Origin: JACMLD01 sp039919885
Lineage (GTDB): Bacteria > Bacteroidota > Bacteroidia > Chitinophagales > Chitinophagaceae
Direction: 5' to 3'
Assembly (NCBI GenBank): GCA_039919885.1
Contig: JBDSEV010000005.1
Location: 1-64,000, forward strand
Length of the DNA: 64,000 bases
Shown here in pieces: positions 56,856 through 64,000 of this stretch. The translations under genes were made by a program, and so were the position numbers. A model generated the notes under the pieces. That model made no database searches. It worked only from the letters and a program-made list of their open reading frames with translations, and was not told where the DNA came from. Numbering within the stretch: the stretch's first letter is position 1; each line of letters starts with the position of its first letter.

Positions 56856-57587
56856 TTAAAATCTCGTCCCCAAATAATGCGGCAACATTGCCCGCCAGGT
56901 AGGCCAGTCGTGGGTCCATTCCTGTCCCCATATATCCAGCTCATAGTTGATGCCTTTGCTATACAAAACGCCGCCAAAGCGTCGGTTGGCTTCGGGGTCT
57001 TCATGGTCGCCACTGCCGGTAAGAATATGAACATGCTGGCTGCGGCGGATTTGTTCCAGCACCTGGTGGTCGGTTAAATTGGGCAGGTAGTGAATCGGGC
57101 TGTTAAAATACACATCCTCGTTAAAATAGCCTTTGGTGTATTCGGTTAAGTCATATACCCCGCTCATGGCCAGGCAGCCATTGATCAGATCCGGCCGCTT
57201 AAAAAACAGGTTAGCACTGTGTAAAGCGCCAAAAGAAGCCCCGCAGGTAATAATGGGTGTTTCCCAACTGGTGCTGTTTCGGATAAAAGGCACCACTTCG
57301 TTGTAGACATACTCGTTGAACTGGTTCTGCCGTACGGCTTTATGGTAAGGATCCATCTGGTTGTTCATCCAGCTTTCCGTATTGATGCTGTTAATGGAAA
57401 ATACCTTCACTTTTCCGGCGTCCACAAATTGCGCGATGTGATCCATCAGCTGAAACCGCTCGTATTCAAGGTAATCTGCAGCCGCGGTCGGAATCATCAG
57501 CAGTGCAAAACCGTAGCTGCCATAAGTGGCAATGGGCATCTCTTTGTTCAAAGCGGGACTGTACCAGGAACGCAGGTTTCTTTCCAT
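56856..57587 (-). CDS. Cytoplasmic alpha/beta hydrolase (COG4947-like esterase)
   Basis: The 243 residues begin MERNLRSWYSPALNKEMPIATYG, typical of a putative esterase family. The nucleophile elbow is ITCGASFGALHS with Ser118. The C-terminal part includes GSGDHEDPEAN and LDIWGQEWTHDWPTWRAMLPHYL, which supplies the likely His. No signal peptide is present. It is convergent with the Cys-rich gene. Substrate unknown. Confidence 0.8.
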   Translation of the reverse strand: MERNLRSWYSPALNKEMPIATYGSYGFALLMIPTAAADYLEYERFQLMDHIAQFVDAGKVKVFSINSINTESWMNNQMDPYHKAVRQNQFNEYVYNEVVPFIRNSTSWETPIITCGASFGALHSANLFFKRPDLINGCLAMSGVYDLTEYTKGYFNEDVYFNSPIHYLPNLTDHQVLEQIRRSQHVHILTGSGDHEDPEANRRFGGVLYSKGINYELDIWGQEWTHDWPTWRAMLPHYLGTRF

Positions 57588-57852
57588 AAATGATTACATT
57601 TATTTTTTCTGACTAAAATAACAATATTTCAGGTTTAACAGTCGTTTATAAAAAATCCTGCCCCAAAAACTTGCATCAACAAAAGAAAGTGGATACCTTA
57701 GTGTCACTATCAGGATAGTTATATCTAATCAAGTAAGGCATAACCCGTTAGCTTATTCTGTATCTAAGGAAGACCGCTCCGTTGACCCACCCCTCTGAAG
57801 ACTTACCGTAGTCCTGTTCCCTATTATTGGTTCATGCTTAAAAATTAAAATT
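57588..57852. other. Gene-free region before a small membrane peptide gene
   Basis: No gene is visible. A weak -7-like TATTATTG lies near 57821, about 30 nt before the small gene. Confidence 0.35.
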
Positions 57853-57954
57853 ATGAAACTTGACTTGTCACACAGCAGCGGCTTTAAAATTGCATTGATC
57901 GTTATTGTATTGTATGCAATCATTGCTACTATAACCTACATGGCCTGGAGTTAA
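57853..57954 (+). CDS. 33-residue single-helix membrane peptide
   Basis: ATG 57853 opens a 33-codon frame: MKLDLSHSSGFKIALIVIVL then YAIIATITYMAWS. A hydrophilic head of ten residues is followed by one transmembrane helix. A strong hairpin terminator lies 56 nt downstream, which supports transcription of this unit. No other gene is on this strand between 56651 and 59566. No family known. Confidence 0.55.
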   Translation: MKLDLSHSSGFKIALIVIVLYAIIATITYMAWS

Positions 57955-58009
57955 AACTTTACACTGGTTTTCTAGCGCCTCCCCTTTTACCTGTTAAGGT
58001 TAAATGATT

Positions 58010-58056
58010 AAATTTTGTCCCGATTGCCTGCTAAGCTAATTATTGGGACAAAATTT
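58010..58056 (+). terminator. Hairpin terminator after the small membrane peptide
   Basis: AAATTTTGTCCC (58010-58021) pairs with GGGACAAAATTT (58045-58056), a perfect 12-bp stem around a 23-nt loop, followed by TTATTTT. It overlaps the last codons of the convergent exonuclease gene. Confidence 0.8.
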
Positions 58057-59371
58057 TTATTTTCTTTTCCGGAAATTTTTCCGCAAACTGGTAGATAAGG
58101 CCCCTTATATAATCGTTGTCCTGGTAAATCGTCAGGTTGGTTTTAATTGATTCCAGGTCTTCCATCATGGCAGCTTCCGGCAATCGCCCCATTCCAATAA
58201 ATCTTCCTTTCTCCATTAAAAAATAATTGGCTTTTTCATCTTCACCATCTGTTACCAGAAAGGTGGGCAACTGGTCATGCAGCGACTGAATCGCTTTTTT
58301 TACTTTCTGGTTATAGATACCTGCCATATCCGGCACTGGCACCGGGGCGGGATTGTTCACAAAACAAAGCGCCTCGTCCAGTTCAAATTCATCGATCATT
58401 TTCTTTAGCAATACCTGCCCCTCATGCAGGAGGTTAAACGTATACACCGGCACCAGGTGCTTTTTTTTCTTTTCTATAAATAAACGCAGGTAGCCGTTCT
58501 GGTCCTCGTAAGTATACAAGCCGTATTCGTGGTGGTATTTTTTCTGGCTGCGGTTGTACTGCGGCCAAAGGCGTCGGATTTCCGTACTCTCTAAAATCAG
58601 GGCAGCCAGTTCGCTGCTGCATTCTTTACAGGAAACCGAGTGAATATTTCTCAGAAATTCCTGTTTCCTTTTACTGCTATCGTTGTTGCTAAAATGGCTT
58701 TTAACCCTTTGCTGCAGGTCGCTCGCTTTGCCAACATATACAATCTTCTTTTTCTGATTATAAAAATAATAGACACCAGCAGAATGGGGCAGTTGGTCGA
58801 TGTCGGGCGCAGGCAAATGAGGTGGCAGATATTGTTCCTTGTTCCGGCCTTTCAGCATTGATGCTACAATGCCCGTAGTATCCTCTTGCAACACCCTTTC
58901 AAATAACTGCACGGTGGCCAGGGTATCGCCCATGGCCCGGTGCCGGTCGGTGATGCTGATAGACAGGTCGCGGCAGATATTGCCCAGGCTATAACTCGCA
59001 AAACCAGGAAAAGCCTTCCTTGCAAGACGGACGGTACACAGCTTACGGGTATTGAGATCATAGCCCGCCGCCTGCAAATGGTGTTTAATAAATGAGTAAT
59101 CGAAATTGACATTGTGCGCTACAAAAATCCGGTCCTGCAACAAATTGAAAATTTTATCCGCGACCTGCGCAAACAGTGGCGCATCATACACCATTTCATT
59201 GGTAATGCCAGTGAGGACGGAGATGTAACGCGGAATGGTCAACTGCGGATTTATCAGCGTATGAAACCGACCTTCCGTTTCCCTGCCGTTGTGAAGTACA
59301 ATGGCTATTTCGGTAATCCCGTTGGCCATTGCGTGGCCACCGGTCGTTTCAATATCAACGATTGCATACAT
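58040..59371 (-). CDS. DnaQ-like 3'-5' exonuclease fused to a GIY-YIG nuclease domain
   Basis: The 443-residue protein has an N-terminal DEDDh exonuclease (Asp6, Glu8, Asp91, His144, Asp149 in VDIETTGG, HNVNFDYSF and HRAMGDT) and a central GIY-YIG domain (GVYYF 199-203, VYVGK 211-215) like that of UvrC/Cho. The last ~150 residues contain no nuclease motif and resemble those of other fusions of this type. Such fusions are annotated as DNA-polymerase III epsilon-like/excinuclease Cho proteins and probably act in DNA repair. Confidence 0.9.
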   Translation of the reverse strand: MYAIVDIETTGGHAMANGITEIAIVLHNGRETEGRFHTLINPQLTIPRYISVLTGITNEMVYDAPLFAQVADKIFNLLQDRIFVAHNVNFDYSFIKHHLQAAGYDLNTRKLCTVRLARKAFPGFASYSLGNICRDLSISITDRHRAMGDTLATVQLFERVLQEDTTGIVASMLKGRNKEQYLPPHLPAPDIDQLPHSAGVYYFYNQKKKIVYVGKASDLQQRVKSHFSNNDSSKRKQEFLRNIHSVSCKECSSELAALILESTEIRRLWPQYNRSQKKYHHEYGLYTYEDQNGYLRLFIEKKKKHLVPVYTFNLLHEGQVLLKKMIDEFELDEALCFVNNPAPVPVPDMAGIYNQKVKKAIQSLHDQLPTFLVTDGEDEKANYFLMEKGRFIGMGRLPEAAMMEDLESIKTNLTIYQDNDYIRGLIYQFAEKFPEKKIKILSQ

Positions 59372-59533
59372 AATTGGAGCGATGAATGTACGGATAAATT
59401 GCTAAAAAAATTGGTTTTTTGATAATTCGCTTTTCCTGAAATAATAAAATCAACCTGTGTAAATACTGGTATTTTGCGCTGGCGAATTTTCTTGCATGAT
59501 CAGAACAGCTATTAAAAATCAGCCATCATTTCT

Positions 59534-59541
59534 TACCTTTG
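59534..59541 (+). promoter_or_regulatory. Candidate -7 promoter box for valS
   Basis: TACCTTTG is a perfect TAnnTTTG match, 25 nt before the valS ATG. The upstream TTTG is not at the usual spacing. Confidence 0.4.
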
Positions 59542-59565
59542 CGGCCCCATAAAGGGTAAGATTTT

Positions 59566-62199
59566 ATGATAGCATTGAGTAAAAACTATGTACCCGCCGA
59601 AGTGGAAGACAAGTGGTACCAACATTGGCTGAGCAAAGGTTATTTCCACAGCACTCCGGATGCGCGTGAATCGTATACGGTGGTCATCCCTCCTCCCAAT
59701 GTTACGGGCGTATTGCACATGGGGCATACTTTAAATGAAACGGTGCAGGACATACTGGTACGCAAGGCGCGCATGAGCGGTTTCAATGCCTGCTGGGTAC
59801 CCGGCAGCGACCATGCTTCTATTGCCACAGAATCGAAAGTGGTGCAAATGCTCAAAGAAAAAGGAATCGATAAAAACACCCTCAGCCGGGAAGCTTTCCT
59901 GGAATATGCTTTTGAATGGAAAGAAAAATACGGGGGTATCATTTATAACCAGATTGCAAAACTGGGTTGCAGTGTCGATTGGAGCAGGGTAAGTTTTACG
60001 ATGGATGATCATTACTATAAAGCGGTGATCAAAGTTTTCGTTGACCTGCATAAAAAAGGCCTGATTTACCGCGGTGCAAGAATGATCAACTGGGATCCCG
60101 CTGCCAAAACGGCCCTCAGTGATGAAGAAGTAGAACATAAGGACGTACAGGGGAAATTGTATTACCTGCAATATAAACTGGTAGATAAAGACGGTCAGTC
60201 GTTACCGCAGGGTATTACCATTGCTACCCAACGGCCGGAAACAATTATGGGCGATACTGCTATTTGCGTAAACCCTGAGGATGACCGTTATACGCAGCTT
60301 GCCGGCGCTTTTGCCGTTGTTCCGCTGATAGACCGGCGCATTCCAATTATTTTTGATACGTATGTAGACCAAGCCTTTGGAACCGGCGCATTAAAAGTGA
60401 CGCCTGCGCATGACATCAACGACTACAACCTCGGCTTAAAACACAACCTTGCAGTGGTGGACACACTGAATGAAGACGGTACCCTGAGTGCCGCCGCGCA
60501 GATTTACGTTGGCGTGGACCGGTTTACCGCAAGAAAAAAGATTATTGCAGAACTACACGAAAAAGGCTTCCTCGTAAAAGAAGAAGTCTACCAAACCCGC
60601 GTAGGATATAGCCAGCGGAGTGGCGCGGTAGTGGAACCAAGAATTTCTACGCAATGGTTTCTGAAGATGAAAGAAATGGCAGGGCCTGCATTAAAAGCAG
60701 TGGTGGAGGGTGATATCAGCATTCATCCTGGTGAAAAATTCCTGGCCACTTACAAATACTGGTTGGAAAATGTGAAAGACTGGTGCATTAGCCGGCAGTT
60801 GTGGTGGGGCCAGCAAATACCTGCGTGGTATGATGCCGCAGGTAATTGCTACGTAGGCGAAACAGAAGCAGCTGCCAGGGACGCAGGTGGTGCACAGCTT
60901 GCAGGAAACAATGCGCCGCTTACCCGCGATGCAGACGTACTGGATACCTGGTTTTCCTCCTGGTTGTGGCCGATGGAAGTTTTCAACGGCATCACCCAAC
61001 CGGGTAATGCGGAACTAAAATATTATTATCCCACCAAGGTATTGGTGACCGGGCAGGATATTATATTTTTTTGGGTAGCGCGCATGGTGATGGCGGGAAT
61101 GGAATATGAAAAACAAATTCCTTTTCACGATGTATACTTTACGGGCATGGTGCGCGATAAGCAGGGAAGGAAGATGAGTAAAAGCCTTGGTAACTCGCCC
61201 GACCTGCTTAACCTGATTGATAACTATGGCGCGGATGCGGTGCGCTTTGGCATCATGATTTCCTCTCCTGCAGGCAATGATTTATTGTTTGATGAATCGT
61301 CGCTGGAACAAGGTAAATTTTTCAATAATAAATTGTGGAATGCGCTGAAGCTGGTAAAAAACTGGGAAGGCAGGCAGGCCCTAACGCAAGCGCCGCTGCC
61401 GGATAGTTTCGCGGTATCCTGGTTTGAAAACAGGCTGGAGGAAGCAAAAGCTACACTGAACCTTCAGATGAGCCAGTTTAAATTGAGTGAAGCCCTGAAA
61501 ACAATTTATTCGCTGATTTGGGATGATTTCTGCAGCTGGTACCTGGAATGGGTGAAACCTGGCTTCGAAGAATTGATAGATGTTTCAGTACAGGGAAAAA
61601 CAGTAGGGTTTTTTACCGACCTGATGCAGCTGCTCCACCCGTTTATGCCATTTATTACGGAAGAAATTTATCATTTGCTGGAACTCCGATCTGGTGATCT
61701 TTGCGTACAACAGTTTGCGCCGGTACAAGCCACCAACCAGGCGCTGCTGCAAAGTGGTAAGCTGTTAAAAGATGCTGTTACCGCCATCCGCGATGCGCGC
61801 AACAAGGCACAACTGAAGCCAAAGGAAGAAATTGAACTACATATACAACCCGCAGACAAAGACCAGTACGCACCCATTGAGTGGTTACTGGCAAAACAGG
61901 TAAACGCCAGAACAGTTACCTATACCACAGCGGCTGTTCCCCATGGCATTGGCGTAGTAATGGGAAAAGACAAATTTTACGTGCTAACCGATCACCCCAT
62001 ACAGTCTGGCAACCAGAAAGAAGACTTATTAAAAGAACAACAGCACTTATTGGGCTTCCTGGCTTCAGTTGAAAAAAAATTGAACAATGAACGCTTTGTG
62101 CAAAACGCAAAACCGGAAGTGATTGAACTGGAGCGCAAGAAAAAAGCCGATGCGGAAGCAAAAATGAAAGTGATTGCGGAAAGCCTGGCGGTTATGTAG
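59566..62199 (+). CDS. valS: Valyl-tRNA synthetase
   Basis: ValS attaches valine to tRNA-Val; a cognate tRNA-Val gene is 15 kb away. The 877 residues carry the class I motifs: the HIGH box as HMGH (PPPNVTGVLHMGHTLNE, about 45-60) and KMSKS (GRKMSKSLGNS, about 540). Editing-domain and anticodon-binding segments (WCISRQLWWGQQIPAWY, WDDFCSWYLEWVKP) and a C-terminal coiled coil (VEKKLNNERFVQNA...ELERKKKADAEAKMK) are present. Confidence 0.97.
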   Translation: MIALSKNYVPAEVEDKWYQHWLSKGYFHSTPDARESYTVVIPPPNVTGVLHMGHTLNETVQDILVRKARMSGFNACWVPGSDHASIATESKVVQMLKEKGIDKNTLSREAFLEYAFEWKEKYGGIIYNQIAKLGCSVDWSRVSFTMDDHYYKAVIKVFVDLHKKGLIYRGARMINWDPAAKTALSDEEVEHKDVQGKLYYLQYKLVDKDGQSLPQGITIATQRPETIMGDTAICVNPEDDRYTQLAGAFAVVPLIDRRIPIIFDTYVDQAFGTGALKVTPAHDINDYNLGLKHNLAVVDTLNEDGTLSAAAQIYVGVDRFTARKKIIAELHEKGFLVKEEVYQTRVGYSQRSGAVVEPRISTQWFLKMKEMAGPALKAVVEGDISIHPGEKFLATYKYWLENVKDWCISRQLWWGQQIPAWYDAAGNCYVGETEAAARDAGGAQLAGNNAPLTRDADVLDTWFSSWLWPMEVFNGITQPGNAELKYYYPTKVLVTGQDIIFFWVARMVMAGMEYEKQIPFHDVYFTGMVRDKQGRKMSKSLGNSPDLLNLIDNYGADAVRFGIMISSPAGNDLLFDESSLEQGKFFNNKLWNALKLVKNWEGRQALTQAPLPDSFAVSWFENRLEEAKATLNLQMSQFKLSEALKTIYSLIWDDFCSWYLEWVKPGFEELIDVSVQGKTVGFFTDLMQLLHPFMPFITEEIYHLLELRSGDLCVQQFAPVQATNQALLQSGKLLKDAVTAIRDARNKAQLKPKEEIELHIQPADKDQYAPIEWLLAKQVNARTVTYTTAAVPHGIGVVMGKDKFYVLTDHPIQSGNQKEDLLKEQQHLLGFLASVEKKLNNERFVQNAKPEVIELERKKKADAEAKMKVIAESLAVM

Positions 62200-62283
62200 T
62201 AGTATTGCCGCCAACCCGCAAACAAATATGGTGGGTGCTGCATGCCACGAATAGCTGCCGGCGCAGCAGCAGTACGTTACACC

Positions 62284-64000
62284 CTACCGTTGAAAGAGGT
62301 TTACCGGCAATACAAATTCAAATCTCGTAGCGCCGGTGGCACCGAATAAATCCGGGTCCAGCAGGTGGCTGTACCGGAAGCCAAGATTCAACGGCAATTC
62401 ATTCCACCATTTGGTATCAAAGAAAATTTCTGCACCCACGGATCGGAATTTTGTGTTGATCCGGAACCCGTTTGTATACGCCACTTTGCCCATCGTATAG
62501 TCATAAAATGCGTTGGCCCTCACCCGCTGAAAATAAACAATGTTGCCGATTCCAAAATCGGGGTAAGCCAACGGCAGGTGATAGTTGACGCTCCATTTGT
62601 ACATGTTGCGGAGGTTGGGCGTCTCATATCCCCTCGAAAAAGGAAAACTATTTGAATAACGGTATTGGTTAAGTGTATCCCTGGTTTGAAAAGCCAGGCC
62701 AATTACAAGGTTGTGCGTCATCGCAAAACCGGGAAAATAAAAGAGTCCGGATGCCAGGAACTGCCGGGCTTCTACCGACTGTATCGTGTTACGGTAATTG
62801 AGATAAAGCGACTGTGCAAAGCGCGGGTAGATATGCTGTCTTGCCTGTTGCAGCTGGTGGGTGAAGGACACATACCCATTGATATAGCCAAGGTGACTAC
62901 TGCCCAACGAGTCTTTGTATACGCCCTGGTAGGTAACCGTTTTAAAAACATAGTCAGATCCCACCGTTAGGTTTATCCGGCTTCTACCCTTGCTCAAATT
63001 AAGGGGTACGCTTACACCAGCACTTACCTGCCCCTCATTCCAGTATACAGGGCGGTTGGCAGCAAAAAAATCTCGCCTGTTGAATGTATAGTTTGCTCCC
63101 AGGTTGATATAAGGAAACAGTCCCCCGTAAGTAAGGTTGGTCCCTACCTGCTTGTATTGCTCGTTGCGGTTGTACGCAACAAATAATTCAGATTGCATGG
63201 TATTGAGCACGTTATTGCCCACCAGGGAAAGTGTATAATCGGGGTCGGTTATATACGGCAGCAGGCTGTGAAAATTAAACAGCTTGTAGGTTTGGGCATA
63301 CTTTTTTACTGTGGGTGAGGCGCCTGGCTGTACATGACCCAGCAGTCCGGCAGCACTGTTTTTCGAGAGGTTAATATTGAACGTATTGAGCGGTTGCTGC
63401 CATTGTTCTTTGCCTACCTCGTTCCAGTCCACCGCCGTTCTATCTGTTTCCTGCAGGCGATAACCAGCAGCTGTAAAACTGGTGAACACAATTTTATTTC
63501 CTGACACAGAAGGCTGGTAAGCGCCAATACCATTTTCGGATACCCCCAACCGGTAGAGTTTCTTGTCGGCAAGCGTGCATGCAAAAATCCGGTCGTACCC
63601 ATTGTCTGCAACCGTAAAATAAATGGTATCATGCTGCAGCACCGGGTTACCCATTACGCGAAAGACGGGTTCGGTAAGATAATCCACTGCGCCGTCAGCA
63701 ATTGCAATCAATGCAAGGGACATTTCCCCGGACGGTTTTCTAACGGCAGCCACCAGTTGCTTATCGTTTACAAATTTAGGAAAAGTATAAAAAAGGTTTT
63801 CATTGTTCGGCAATGCTTTAAGGAGTTTGCCCGTTTCGGTATTAAGCAGGTGCAGTACGCTCTGGGCGCCCGGCTGTACATCCACTGCAACAATGGTTTG
63901 CCCGTCTTCGCTTATACCAGGCGAAAAATACTTTGATTTCCTCGTAATGGTTTTTTGCATGCCGGTAGCAACATCCAACACCTGCAATTCACTGTAATCA
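62284..64000 (-). CDS. Outer-membrane protein with beta-propeller and barrel parts, 5' end outside the window
   Basis: About 570 residues are visible, and the frame stays open to the window edge. The first ~200 residues look like TolB/WD40-type propeller blades (SPGISEDGQTIVAVDVQ, LLNTETGKLLKALP, FPKFVNDKQLVAAV, VFTSFTAAGYRLQETD). The rest is a beta-barrel with repeated aromatic strands (LGANYTFNRRDFF, SLYLNYRNTIQSV), ending FEFVLPVNLFQR with a terminal Arg rather than Phe. The signal peptide and any peptidase or other N-terminal domain are outside the window. It is likely a secreted, outer-membrane-linked protein of unknown function. Confidence 0.7.
   Translation of the reverse strand, partial: DYSELQVLDVATGMQKTITRKSKYFSPGISEDGQTIVAVDVQPGAQSVLHLLNTETGKLLKALPNNENLFYTFPKFVNDKQLVAAVRKPSGEMSLALIAIADGAVDYLTEPVFRVMGNPVLQHDTIYFTVADNGYDRIFACTLADKKLYRLGVSENGIGAYQPSVSGNKIVFTSFTAAGYRLQETDRTAVDWNEVGKEQWQQPLNTFNINLSKNSAAGLLGHVQPGASPTVKKYAQTYKLFNFHSLLPYITDPDYTLSLVGNNVLNTMQSELFVAYNRNEQYKQVGTNLTYGGLFPYINLGANYTFNRRDFFAANRPVYWNEGQVSAGVSVPLNLSKGRSRINLTVGSDYVFKTVTYQGVYKDSLGSSHLGYINGYVSFTHQLQQARQHIYPRFAQSLYLNYRNTIQSVEARQFLASGLFYFPGFAMTHNLVIGLAFQTRDTLNQYRYSNSFPFSRGYETPNLRNMYKWSVNYHLPLAYPDFGIGNIVYFQRVRANAFYDYTMGKVAYTNGFRINTKFRSVGAEIFFDTKWWNELPLNLGFRYSHLLDPDLFGATGATRFEFVLPVNLFQR

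Overview
The window looks like a chromosomal segment of a Bacteroidota bacterium, most likely Chitinophagaceae or a close relative (inference). The signs are two SusC/SusD pairs, many lipoprotein and Tat-type export signals on glycan-handling enzymes, A/T-rich start regions without strong Shine-Dalgarno sites, and promoters of the Bacteroidota form TTTG-N19-TAnnTTTG. The best promoter example is in front of the tRNA-Val gene. No phage, insertion sequence, CRISPR array or rRNA was seen.

Layout. 1-5.8 kb: the 3' part of a PQQ-type sugar dehydrogenase, lspA, ppc, and a DnaJ-like gene broken by an exact 17-bp tandem duplication. 5.8-11 kb: threonine operon thrA-thrB-thrC behind an Ile/Thr-rich candidate leader peptide with a hairpin. 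11-17 kb: priA, an acyltransferase, a DUF4258-like protein, mtaB and a small unknown protein. 17-23 kb: a tripartite RND efflux operon. 23-35 kb: a sugar-utilisation locus on the minus strand (ThuA, two exported Gfo/Idh/MocA proteins, SusC, SusD, exported sugar isomerase/epimerase) with a divergent LacI regulator on the plus strand. 34.7-37.6 kb: a SanA-like protein and Tag (overlapping), a two-copy 269-bp intergenic repeat, and a secreted hydrolase. 38.7-44.5 kb: an orphan SusC/SusD pair, strong terminators, a small lipoprotein, and a decayed second copy of the susD 3' end. 44.7-47.4 kb: tRNA-Val, a secreted esterase, fragments of two broken genes and a small membrane protein. 47.4-51.9 kb: a CE15-like esterase with a polysaccharide deacetylase, then a Gcr-type 'site-specific recombinase' membrane protein. 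52-55.7 kb: clpS and aat (N-degron pathway) and a MacB/FtsX-type permease. 56-58 kb: an overlapping pair of unknown genes, one with nine cysteines, a heptamer repeat forming a long hairpin, an esterase and a 33-residue membrane peptide. 58-64 kb: an exonuclease/GIY-YIG fusion, valS, and the C-terminal part of an outer-membrane protein running off the window.

How it works together. ThrA, ThrB and ThrC (with a separate aspartate-semialdehyde dehydrogenase, not seen here) turn aspartate into threonine, and Ppc feeds the oxaloacetate that aspartate comes from. The 23-35 kb locus is best read as import of a glycoside through SusC/SusD, followed by oxidation or keto-sugar processing in the periplasm. 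The most unusual items are the split DnaJ-like gene, the threonine leader, the 269-bp repeat, the Cys-rich gene pair and the decayed susD copy. No clearly new defence or mobile system was found.
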